Source of the DNA: Raffaelea ambrosiae
Taxonomy: Eukaryota; Ascomycota; Sordariomycetes; Ophiostomatales; Ophiostomataceae
Direction of reading: 5' to 3'
Length of the DNA: 64,000 nt
Assembly (NCBI GenBank): GCA_002778195.1
Contig: PCDI01000003.1
Span: 2,377,913-2,441,912, forward strand
The first letter of the stretch is position 1. Each line of letters starts with the position of its first letter. The notes under the pieces are model-generated. The model made no database searches. It was given only the letters and a program-made list of their open reading frames with translations, and had not been told where the DNA came from. Positions 11,301 through 20,925 of this stretch are shown one piece after another. The position numbers were made by a program, and so were the translations under genes.

Positions 11301-12676
11301 CCGGGCGGGACGAGGCCGCACGCGGGGCTGCTCTGCAGCCGGTTCTCCTCCTCGAGGAGGTAGTCGACGAGGGCCGCCGGCCGGAAGTAGCCGGGGTCGG
11401 GGTGCTCCGGGCTGGGCCAGTCGATGGCCGGAAAGAGGTTCCGCATGGCCTGCACCGACACGGGCCGGGTCTTCCAGCGCTGGGCCAGCAGCCAGACCAT
11501 GCCCAACACCGTCTCGGGGTGCAGGTAGGCGTTGTAGGCCAGCGCCTGCAGCTGGTAGAGGATGCCGAACGGCAGGCTGCCCTGGGCCATGAAGTTGCGG
11601 AGGATGCGCTCCATGTGCCGCAGACTGCCGGCGAAGCTGCTGGCCCCACGGCCGCCGCCCAGCACGCTGACGGGCACGCCGAACTGGGTGACCGAGATGA
11701 CACGCAGGTCCGCCAGCTTGCGCATGCACCGCCCCAGCTCCTCGGTCGGGACCACGCGGAGGCGGTAGATGCGGCAGCCCCCCACGACGGCCGCGTGCGC
11801 AGCGTTCCGGGCCACGAGACGGGACCAGCGCAGCGGCGAAGACAGCGCTTCGGGATGACGCGCAAAGAACAGCGGCACGGTGTGCAGCGTGAGGGTGATG
11901 TCGCCGGCGGGCGACCAGACGGCCTCCTGGATGGAGCTGAGAGGCACCCGCACCATGGTGTCGTCGCTCGGCTCGATGGTCAGGGTCTTGCGGCCACACT
12001 TGACGAGGCCGCCCCGCTCTTCGGTCGTCTCGGCCACGTAGAGCAGCCGGTCCTTGTCGCCGTACTGGTAGAAGCCGCAGCTGAGACTCAGGAGCACGAG
12101 CGTCGGTATGCGCTCCGGGCCGTGGCGGCTGGATCCGCGGCTGTGCGACGAGTCGTCCCGGTCGTCGGCGCTGTGGCCACGCTGTGCCGATCCGCCTCGC
12201 GAGGGCGAGTCGAGGGCCAGCCGTCCCTGGGGGGGCGGCGGCGACCCGAGCGAGAGGAGCCTGCCCGCGTGCTTCGCCGCTGCGCTTTCGGCCGCTGCCC
12301 TGTCGGCCATCCGCTTGGCTTTCTCGACCTGCTCCTGGAGGCCCCGGAGAGTGATGGAATTGGGGGTCTCACGATTGCTCCGCTTGCACCGCACTTGCGC
12401 CCCGTTCAAGGTGAGACGCGGAGTCGAGAACGAACGGCCAGAGAAGAGAGCCTTCTGGCCAGGCGCCCTCTGGCCGGAGTTCAGTTCGCCATGCTTGTCC
12501 AGGAACTTCTGGCCGTCCTGTTGGTAGAGGAAGGTGAGGAAGGCAAAGTTCTTCTTTCTGGGCTGCTGGCAGTCGTAGGCGTGCTCGGATATGCCCAGCC
12601 TGTCCATAAAGGGCTTGAGCAGCGCAGACAGAGTCTTCTCGCCCACATCGGGCACGTTGCGCATGAAGACCTCCAT
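8396..12676 (-). CDS. RNA-dependent RNA polymerase, eukaryotic RNA-silencing type
   Basis: Three exons on the minus strand: 12676-9606, 9507-9157 and 9035-8396; introns 98 and 121 bp; 1353 residues in one frame. The first 70 residues look RRM-like (MEVFMRNVPDVGEK, then FAFLTFL). The catalytic loop GGDLDGD lies at about 905-911; its aspartates bind the metal in this family. Other family blocks are FSDGVGSIS, YAGVKGMLALD, LRIRPSMKKFES-like text and LVTRSPALHPGDIQ. The first splice rebuilds NKFRPDF-LSPGP, a family junction, so the polymerase does not stop at the first exon. The tail has a glutamine run (about 1285) before WEEKYGRE. It resembles the SAD-1/RRP-3 side of fungal polymerases more than QDE-1 because of the N-terminal RRM-like part, but I cannot place it by phylogeny. 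Expected role: making double-stranded RNA for quelling or meiotic silencing. Confidence 0.92.
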
Positions 12677-13557
12677 GGCGGCAGGCGGGCCGTGGATGGA
12701 AGGGAAACGGGGAGAGGTGGGTGGGGATATCAGAGGAGCCAGGAGAGATCGGGGAAATCAAAGAGCCTCACAGAACAGCGTTGTCGGTCCTTCAAGGTGG
12801 GCATGTCTTGCCAGGCTCGCAACATCCAGCCAGGCCTGACCGCTTGTCTGGTGTTTCGCCGCTATGCAAACAAGAAAAGGGCCCGGTCGATGGCATCTTC
12901 CCCGAGCTACGCGACGCGGAAGAGATGTTGGCAAGCGGTCCTTTTATGCAGGCAAACACAGGCAAACACAGGCAACCACGGCCACACAAGGCTGCTTGCA
13001 GATGTGGGTCCACCAGAGACCCCAATGCAGACATCTGGCCTGTCCTTTGTAAGTTCCTGCAGAAACGGAAAGGACGACTCGCACGACGTGGCTGCACTTT
13101 CCTGGTTCGGCAAATGGAAGACTGCATGATGCCCCACCATCGCGACACAAGACCGCATCCGATGACTGTAGGCCTCAAAATTGCGGGGTCATGGTGCCCG
13201 AGGCATCACAGGGCTCCCAGAGCTGAGCGGGAAGCTTGGGACTTCGTAGCAAAGCGAGCAGAAGCGGAAGCAGATACATGTCCTGTGTTTGAATTCACGT
13301 CGTCCCCTTGGACGTCCCCTTGGACGGGCATCTTGCTGTGCTAGGCTTCATGCGCGTCCATTTTGAAGGGAGGAACGAAGTATACATTGGAAATCAAACG
13401 AAAGGAAAACCAGCCAGAAGAAAAAAGTACGGCGGTGCTGGGCTGGAACATTGGCAATAGTGGCACTGCCTAACAGGGCTTGCTTCGTATGGATACAGCT
13501 ATGCAAAAGACGATCTATGTATGTTCGATGCAGTCAGACCGTCATCGTTTCCCTGCT
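12677..13557. other. Intergenic between RNA polymerase and MFS transporter
   Basis: No supported gene. The RNA polymerase promoter is expected at the left side and the transporter 3' end at the right. A short degenerate repeat of GGCAAACACA occurs near 12951-12972. Open frames over this stretch continue through the antisense of the polymerase and are judged spurious. Confidence 0.5.
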
Positions 13558-15752
13558 TTACACGACGTAGCTGTAGAGAAAGGCTGGTTAGTAGCACAAC
13601 GAGCAGACATGGGACTGGCCTGACATACCGGAAAAGAGGCGACCTGTCGCCCAGCTCCAAGAGCTCGTCGGGGGTGTAGCGCGCCATGATCTCGGCCTCG
13701 TCGAGAGCGTCTCTCTTCTTGTTCTCCCTCTCCCACGAGCGGCGCAGAACCGTGACGCAGCCAATGGCCGCCAGGCAGATGCCGAGGCAGAACCCGTAGC
13801 CCAGCCAGTACCGCGGCTTCTGCTTGTCGATGAAGATGTTGCTGCCGATGGCGCCGCCCAGATTGCCAATCGAGATCAGCAGGGCCATGCCGACGGCGCG
13901 CTTCCACGACGGCGCCAGGTTGTTGGCCACCCAGGCAATGACGCCGACCACCGTCGGGTAGACGCCGGCCGGGATGAAGAAGAGAAAGGCATACGTGAGG
14001 CCGGGCAGACGCGGGTGTGGAATGCACAGCAGAGACACGAAGCCGACGAGGCCGATGCAGAACGGAATGACAATGCAGGGGTAGCGGTAGTGCTTCCGGT
14101 CGGCCAGGCGGGCAAAGAAGAGCGTGCTCAGCACGGCGACAATGTAGATGGGGATGGCTGGGACGTTAGGTTGTGGACATGAAGAGATCGATAGGCGGGT
14201 CTGGATCAAGGGGCACTGGCCAAGTAGACGTACTCAGAAGCTGCGCGTTGGCGGCGCTGTATCCCAGATCCAGAATGATGCTGGGCGCACTGTAGGTAAA
14301 CGCATACAGGCAGACACTGGAGCTGTCAGCAGCGGTCTTGGGCAAGAAAAGCGCCCTGGGAATGGCCGACGTACGAGTTGCCCCAATACGCAATCACGGC
14401 AAACCAGAGCCTCCATTCCATAAAGGCGGCCGCGATGTACTTCCACTGGAAGCCCTCGTTGGTGTGGACCGTGCCAGCCGACGTGCCGGCGTCCTGCTCG
14501 AGCCGTGCGTGGATCACGTCTTTCTCCTCGCGCTCGAGAAAGCTGGCCGTCTCGGGGCTGTCCGGCAGTGTCCACGGGAGTGTGATGGCAATGAGGACCG
14601 TCAGAATCCCTGCCAAGTTAGCACGACAGAGACCAACAGGCATACCACGTCCAATGCGATGCAAAGACGCAAAGACGCAAAGACGCAAAGACGCAAGACG
14701 GAAAGGCGGGTTCCCACTGACCCTCCAAAACATAAATCCAGCGCCACCCCGCCAAGTTCCCAATTCCATCCATCTTCTCAATGGCAAAGGCCAGCAGACC
14801 CGAGAAGGCCCCGGCCAGCGAGGCGGCCGAGTAGAAGAGGGCGATTCTCGTTTGGATCTCAAAACGGCAATACCACGTTGTCAAGAGATAGTTGGCGGCG
14901 GGGAAGAAGCCTGCTTCGGCGAGGCCTAGACTGGAGGAGTGTCAGCAGTATGTCGTGAGGCTGCGTGGTTGTGAGATCGGGACATTGTGAGATTTGACCA
15001 GAACAAAGTGGAAAGGGGGTGGGAAGCTTGAGTTTTGTTTTGCGCAATCCTGAAAAGCGCTTACAAACAGCGTGTGATAACCAAGCCGTGGTAATTTTGG
15101 ACCAAGCCTTGTAGAGTCATGACCTGAGGGAGGTTAGCCAAGAAAAGAACAGATCACCACAGCGTCGATGGTTTCCAAAAGGGCCTTCCAAGACACAGGC
15201 CCGAGACACGTTCCAGCAACTCACCACGCCCCAGCCAGTCATCATGATGCAGATCCAGATCGACGGCCGCAGAATCTTCAAAACCATGTTGCTGGGGACC
15301 TCAAACAGAGAGTAGGGAAAGAAGAAAACCGTCAGGGCAATGTTGTACTGGGTGCTGGTAAGGTCTGTGTTTTCTCCTCGTCAGCCAAAGAAAGGGCTTG
15401 GGCGACGATGATGGCCAACCCACTCAGATCCGTGTTCATCCCAGCGACCTTGGCGTTGCCGATGTTTCCCCGGTCCAGGAAACCCATGACATAGAGAATT
15501 GTGAGCATGGGAATCAGACGGTAGTCGACCTTGCGGAGGATGCGAATGGTCTCGGGGCTCGTGTAGTTGGGTTGCTGCAAAGAAGGACGTGAGCATGAGC
15601 CGAGGCAGGCAGGGCCAGGACACCACAAAAGGACACCACAAAAGGACACCCAGTCACGAACGTACATTGTCGCTGGTGATGGCGACCTTTTCGATCTGCT
15701 CGTCGACATGGCTGTGTGTCGCCTCGATCTCGTCGGACGAAGAGTGCTTCAT
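13558..15752 (-). CDS. MFS transporter, Dal5/allantoate-permease family
   Basis: Nine exons on the minus strand: 15752-15666, 15574-15424, 15364-15225, 15123-15065, 14930-14722, 14609-14375, 14316-14234, 14157-13629 and 13570-13558; 501 residues, the usual length for anion:cation symporter family members. Every joint keeps frame. Hallmarks: KVDYRLIPMLTILYVMGFLDRGNIGNAK in pieces (FLDRGNIGNAK is diagnostic), DLNLTSTQYNIAL, GLVITRCFLGLAEAGFFPAA, and a terminal RYVV coded across a 13-nt last exon. Twelve helices are expected at the plasma membrane. Relatives import allantoate, nicotinate, biotin, panthothenate or other small carboxylates. Divergent with the isopropylmalate-dehydrogenase-like gene, it opens the putative cluster. 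Intron 5 carries an 8-bp tandem repeat. Confidence 0.9.
14661..14698 (+). repeat. 8-bp tandem repeat GCAAAGAC in an MFS intron
   Basis: Four perfect copies plus a shortened one (GCAAGAC). The array lies wholly inside intron 5 of the transporter gene (14721-14610), which is 112 bp long. Confidence 0.85.
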
Positions 15753-16374
15753 TTTGCCTGCTTTGCTGGTCTGTCCGAGTCTGTCGGAACCAATACTGAA
15801 TAGAATACAGACTACGATTCAGAAATCGAATCTCAACTTGGGCAGAGTCCAAGGACAGCAAAGAGCCATATCTCCTCTTCTCTGAACCACTGACGCGGGA
15901 CTTTATTGTTCCATCTCGCCCCCCTATTCCCCCTGTCCTGCTACCCCAGACCCCGGATTTGCAGACCCGCTGCAGTCCTGCTTTGTGCATGGGTTTCTTG
16001 GTTCGGTGTCTTGGTCCGACCGTTGGTATGACAGAGACCGTGTTACTTCCCCACGGGGGGTGTGTGCCCGATGACACCCTCCCCCCCCATGTCTCCCTCC
16101 CCGCGTTGTTCTCCGGGAAGCCTTGGCTGGGGACCACCGCGTGCCCGCCCCCAACTCCGAGGGACCGGAGAGAGCTTCACTTCGATACCGGAGCCGCGTG
16201 TCTGGATGGTTGTTAGTATTTGTCGAATATATCCCGCCACGGCCTGGCGGAACGGACACGGCTTGCCCAGTCGTGCGTGTGTTGCATCGCCCAATACGTG
16301 AAGAAGCCGACAAATATCGTCTCTCCAACAGACTACGACACACAACTCTACCTGCAACCCAAAAAAAAAAAAAA
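15753..16374. promoter_or_regulatory. Divergent promoter of MFS transporter and IPMDH-like gene
   Basis: 622 bp between head-to-head start codons, suggesting shared control. It contains a C run near 16079-16088, and a run of about fourteen A ends exactly at the IPMDH start (16362-16375). I could not find a clear palindromic CGG...CCG element of the Leu3 type. Confidence 0.55.
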
Positions 16375-17550
16375 ATGTCCAAGCCTGCATACTCGGTCCT
16401 GCTCCTCGGGGGCGACGGCATCGGCCCCGAAGTTACCGCCGAGGCGAAGGCGGTCCTGGACGTCCTGTCGGCCGCGCCCCGGGCGCGCGCCACGTTCCGG
16501 TTTGTGCCGCGGCTCTTTGGCGGCTGCTCCATCGACGAGCACGGCGTGTCGGTGACCGACGAGACGCTCGAGCAGGGCAAGACGTGCGACGCGATCCTGA
16601 TGGGCGCCGTGGGCGGCCCCCAATGGGACGGCCGGCGGCGCGGCTTCGAGGGCCCCGAGGGCGCCACCCTGCGGCTGCGCGAGGTCACCGACGTCTACGC
16701 CAACATCCGGCCCACCGAGTACTTTGCCGCCGGCCAGTCGCCGCTGCGCGACGAGCTCGTCCGCGGCACCAAATACATTGTCCTGCGCGAGAACTGCGGC
16801 GGCGCCTTCTACGGGCCCAAGGTCGAGGAGCCCGACTACGCCTCGGACCTCTGGAGCTACAAGCGCAGCGAGGTCGAGCGCATCGCGCGCATGGCCGCCA
16901 CCCTGGCGCGCTCCGACGCCGTCCCCGTCAAGCGCGTCACCAGCTGCGACAAGGCCAACGTGCTGGCGTCGTCGCGCCTGTGGCGCCGCATCGTCGAGGA
17001 GACCCTCCGCCGGGAGTTCCCCGACGTCGAGCTGGTGCACCAGCTGGCCGACAGCGCCACCACGCTCATGATGACGCACCCCACGCGCTTCAACGGCGTC
17101 ATGGTCGCCGACAACACCTTTGGCGACCTGCTGTCGGACCTGGCCGCCGTCATCCCGGGCACGCTCGGCGTCCTGCCGTCCGGCTGTCTGGCCGCGCTGC
17201 CGGCCAAGGCGTGGACGCCCGACACGGTGCCCGTCAAGGGCTTCTACGAGCCGGTCCATGGTCTGTTTCCGGCGCACCCTTTCTTTCTTTCTTCTACAAG
17301 CGCTCTACTGACGAAAGCAGGCTCGGCTCCCGACATTGCTGGCCAGGGCATTGCCAATCCCATCGGGGCCATCCTGAGTGCGGCCCTGATGCTTCGCTAC
17401 AGTTTCGGTCTCTTTGAAGAGGCCCGGGCCATTGAAGACGCCGTCAACCAGACTCTGGACAGCGGCGTGCGGACAAAGGACATGGGCGGCTCGGCGACCA
17501 CCAAGGAGATGGGTCATGCGATTCGTGAAAAGCTGCAAACTTTGTTATAG
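16375..17550 (+). CDS. 3-isopropylmalate dehydrogenase family enzyme (LEU2B-like)
   Basis: Two exons, 16375-17260 and 17321-17550; 371 residues. Removing the 60-bp intron joins EPVHG to SAPDIAGQG, the conserved family string; left in, the intron would stay in frame and insert 20 residues. Visible blocks: LLLGGDGIGPEVTAEA at the N-terminus, AILMGAVGGPQWDG, VLRENCGGAFYGPK, DKANVLASSRLWRR, DNTFGDLLSDLAAVIPGTLG (metal-binding Asp pair) and an NAD-binding tail. The usual leucine-pathway strings differ: LLKLRKEL is replaced by LRLREVTD and VVRELTGG by VLRENCGG, as in the second, B-type fungal copy. It may serve leucine synthesis or oxidise a related beta-hydroxy diacid for the cluster. The ATG directly after the A run was chosen; an open in-frame extension upstream lacks family similarity. 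Confidence 0.85.
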   Translation: MSKPAYSVLLLGGDGIGPEVTAEAKAVLDVLSAAPRARATFRFVPRLFGGCSIDEHGVSVTDETLEQGKTCDAILMGAVGGPQWDGRRRGFEGPEGATLRLREVTDVYANIRPTEYFAAGQSPLRDELVRGTKYIVLRENCGGAFYGPKVEEPDYASDLWSYKRSEVERIARMAATLARSDAVPVKRVTSCDKANVLASSRLWRRIVEETLRREFPDVELVHQLADSATTLMMTHPTRFNGVMVADNTFGDLLSDLAAVIPGTLGVLPSGCLAALPAKAWTPDTVPVKGFYEPVHGLFPAHPFFLSSTSALLTKAGSAPDIAGQGIANPIGAILSAALMLRYSFGLFEEARAIEDAVNQTLDSGVRTKDMGGSATTKEMGHAIREKLQTLL

Positions 17551-18027
17551 AGAGCACATGGCCACGTAGACAGAATGTAGACGAGGAGCAGCTACAAAGA
17601 CGATGAGAAAATGAATGAGAAAATCAAACAAGCGAAATCAGAGATCACGCACAAGAGATTGACAGGAAAACCAAACCGCAACAAGGAAAGAATTCGCGGC
17701 TGTTGTAAACAGGGTTTCACCACCGAGTGACGCTTGGGCTGCAGTCATCATTTGGACTCGCGAGCGGCGCCAAAACCGGCGCTGCTACCCACTACCTCCC
17801 CGCCCCCTACATGTACCATGTCCGGAGAGCTTGCTTCTGGAACCGGACTCGGATTTGCCTGCGGCGTGCAAACCGGCGGGGTGTTGATAATAGTTCGTAG
17901 CTGAATTGCAGATGGAGTATCAGCATGCCATAAAGAGCCGCTGAAGTATGCTTGCGCTCCAACACCACTGCCGTGCGTACTCCTCAATCTGGCCCACAAC
18001 CAACTATAGAAAATCTCTGGGGAAACA
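17551..18027. other. Intergenic, aldehyde dehydrogenase promoter
   Basis: 477 bp between the IPMDH-like stop and the aldehyde dehydrogenase start, same strand. No coding signal and no motif I can name with confidence. Confidence 0.45.
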
Positions 18028-20297
18028 ATGGCTGCCAAGGACATACCTGCTTTTGTAAGTGCTTGCGGTCAACTCTGCGTCAAAACGACAGACATGAATC
18101 CCCGTCTAACAACAATCCCCGTCTAACAACATGCAGCTGGGGTTGGAGCACCCCGAGATCTTCCACGACCAGGCCTACGTCAATGGACAATGGGTCGAGG
18201 CCAAGTCTGGAAAGCGGTTCGACATCACAGGTCTGCACATCTGCTCCGCCGCATTAGTCGTGCTTGTATTTGTCACTAGGGGCTGACGTGTCTGCATCTT
18301 AGACCCCGGCTCGGGCGAGGTGTGGGCAACATGCCCGGACATGGCGGCCGAGGACGTCGACGACACCGTCCAGGCCGCCCAGCAGGCCTTTCTCCAGTAC
18401 CGCCGGGCCACGCCCCGGGAGCGCGCCGACAACATGAGCCGATGGGACGCGCTCATCCGCGCGCACAAGAGCGACCTGGCCCGGATCCTGGTGTACGAGA
18501 CCGGCAAGCCCCTGGCCGAGGCCCACGGCGAGATCGAGTATGCGGCCAGCTTCACGCGCTGGTTCGCCGGCGAGGCCGAGAGAATCCAGGGGACCACGTT
18601 TCCGGCGTCGGCGCCGGGCCGGCGGGTGTTTACCATCAAGCAGCCGCTTGGCGTGACGGCCGCTCTGGTCCCGTGGAACTTTCCCATGGCGTGAGTGATC
18701 CCCAAGGACGGCACGACCTGATCGTTCCCCGGACGCGGGACTGCACCCACTAATACGAGGCAGGATGATCCTGCGCAAGGCGGCTGCGGCACTGGCGGCC
18801 GGCTGCACAATGATCGCCAAGCCGTCGCCCGAAACGCCTCTGTCTGCGCTGGCACTGGCCCACCTGGCCGAGCAAGCCGGCTTTGCCAAGGGCGTGTTCA
18901 ATGTGCTGCCCACCACGCTGGCCAATACACCCAGCCTCAGCGAGGCCCTCTGCAGGCATCCCGTTGTCAAGAAGGTGTCCTTTACGGGGTCGGTACGTGG
19001 ACGAGGAGAAACGGGGACATTCGTGGCATGCCCCCCCCCCCTAGGGCGCTTTTCTAATTCGACCAGACACGTGTAGGAAAGCTTCTGGCCGGGTATTGTG
19101 CCGACAGCCTCAAGAAACTCACCCTGGAGCTTGGCGGCAACTGCCCGTTCCTGGTCTTTGACGACGCCAACCTGGACCAAGCAGCAGAAGGTGGGTACAC
19201 GTTTGCATGCCCCCCCCCCACCAACCGAATGGTGCTGATGCCCTCCCCCCAGCTCTGCTGCCGCTCAAGTTCCGCCACGCCGGCCAGGCCTGCATCACGG
19301 CCAACCGCGTCTATGTCCAGCGCGGCGTCTACGACGCGTTTGCCTGCGTCCTGGCCGACCGCGTGGCCCGCACGCTGCGCGTGGGGCACGGCATGGACGC
19401 GGCCACCACGATGGGCCCGCTGACGGTGCCGGCCGGCGTCGACAAGGTGGCCCGCCAGATCGAGGAGGCCACCCGCCACGGGGCGCGCGTGCTGACGGGC
19501 GGCCGGCGTGTCGGGGGCGTCGGGGGCGTCGCGGGCGTCGGGGGCGTCGCGGGCGTCGCGGACGTCGCGGGCGTCGCGGGCCGCCCCGGCGGCTACTACT
19601 TCCAGCCGACGGTGCTCGCAGACGTCACCGACGCCATGCGCGTGGCCACGGAGGAGACGTTTGGGCCGCTGCTGGCGCTGCTCGCCTTTGACACGGAGGC
19701 GGAGGCGGTGGAGCGGGCCAACCACACGAGCATGGGCCTGGCGTCGTATTTCTTCACCAAGGACGTGGACCGCACGTGGCGGCTGCTGGAGAATCTCGAG
19801 GCCGGCATGATTGGGATGAACACGGGTGAGTTTTGTGTGCGTGCGTGCGTGTGTGTGTTTGATTTAATTGTCTTTTTTTTTTATTTAATTGCCTTTTTTC
19901 TCTTTTTTTTTCTTTCTTTTTTTTCTTGTTTGATTTAATTGTCTTTTCTTCTCTTTTTTTCTCTTTTTTCCTTTTTTTTTTTGTTTGATTTGATTATCTT
20001 TTTTTCTCTTTTTTTTCTGATTTAATTGTCCTTTTTTCTCTTTTTTTTCTTGATTTAATTGTCTTTTTTTCCCTTTTTCCCTTTTTTTCTGATTTAATTG
20101 TCTTTTTTCCCCCTTTTTCTTGATTTAATGTCTTACCTTCTCATCGTTCTAACATCACAGGCAATGCTTCTGCCGCAGAGTCGCCGTTCGGCGGCATCAA
20201 GGATTCCGGGTTTGGCAAGGAATCCGGCAAGGACGTGGCCATCAACGAGTACCTGATCACGAAGACGGGCACAATGACGTTGGAGGGCCAATATTGA
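18028..20297 (+). CDS. Aldehyde dehydrogenase, succinate-semialdehyde type
   Basis: Seven exons: 18028-18054, 18137-18230, 18303-18690, 18764-18992, 19067-19190, 19253-19825 and 20161-20297; 523 residues, all junctions in frame. The NAD-dependent ALDH signatures are complete: VPWNFPMA, GCTMIAKPSPETP, FTGSTRVGK, the general base Glu at about 267 in LELGGN, the nucleophile Cys at about 301 in GQACITANR, EETFGPL, and PFGGIKDSGFGKE near the end. The order and YLITK tail resemble SSADH (class I GabD), oxidising succinate semialdehyde or a similar semialdehyde to the acid. Odd features: an insert of about 25 residues of VGG/VAG repeats coded near 19507-19585 before YYFQPTVL, and a 335-bp last intron full of T-rich repeats. 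Substrate is inferred from family only. Confidence 0.9.
19507..19583 (+). repeat. In-frame 9-bp minisatellite in the aldehyde dehydrogenase gene
   Basis: About eight copies of GTCGGGGGC / GTCGCGGGC encode V-G-G, V-A-G and one V-A-D triplet. The nine-base period keeps frame. The site falls in a surface-loop region where homologues go straight from the LTGG motif to the G-Y-F-x-P-T-V motif. Confidence 0.85.
19860..20135 (+). repeat. T-rich tandem array in the last ALDH intron
   Basis: A core GATTTAATTGTC, intact or with small changes, occurs about eight times (near 19861, 19886, 19930, 19987, 20019, 20052, 20088 and 20121), spaced by 25 to 57 bases of CTTT-rich filler. The array makes up nearly all of the 335-bp intron. 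Confidence 0.85.
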
Positions 20298-20925
20298 AGT
20301 GCCGCGGCATGGGGCCCATGATGTCAGCCAGAGACTACTCCGTAGAGTTCCCCGCAAGACCCGCAAGGATCGCGCCTTCCTCCCCGCAGGAAACTCCGAG
20401 TGTGGTTCCTTCTGTATTCGGCCCCTGGTCAATACCATGCCCCCAAACTCTGAATAGTTAGGTAATACGAGTCCTGTCTGGCCCAACATGGCCAAAACGC
20501 CCAAATCTGATATGCCAGAAATCATGTGTTTTTGCAACGTCCTCTCCAGAGTCCGCCTCTGGTCTTCCCGGATCCCTCCATGTGGCCCCATGTGGCCCCG
20601 TCTGGCCCTTCGACTCCGCTCGATGAATGTCAGACGTTACCCTCCCCAGGTTCTCCACGTTTCTCCGCACCACCCCGGGGCGATGGATGCATTGTCTGAC
20701 CCTGCCTCTTCGCGGGGGTGCATGCATGCTCGCCTCCGCTTTGTCTGTCTCGATGGAGCCCACGATGGAAAGGTGATTGGTCGTTGAAGCTTGCCGGTTA
20801 GGAAGACGAGACCGGCCATGCCACCGGCAGGACGTGACTGGCACATGAGGACAGACACGCCAGACACGTCGAACCCGTCTGCTTTGTCTTTGCATCCATC
20901 CACACTTCCTCTATGCCCACAAGCC
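20298..20925. other. Intergenic, regulator promoter
   Basis: 628 bp between the aldehyde dehydrogenase stop and the chosen start of the dual zinc-finger regulator. An upstream ATG at 20791 stays in frame with the regulator, so the true start could be earlier. No other feature seen. Confidence 0.45.

Noticed and set aside
9593..13129. 1178-codon open frame on the plus strand opposite the RNA polymerase
   Set aside because: It mirrors GC-rich codons of the minus-strand gene, lacks any family motif and is low-complexity (V, A, R, H, D rich).
14661..14698. CRISPR-like array
   Set aside because: The repeats are 8 bp with no spacers, lie inside a spliceosomal intron, and the genome is eukaryotic.
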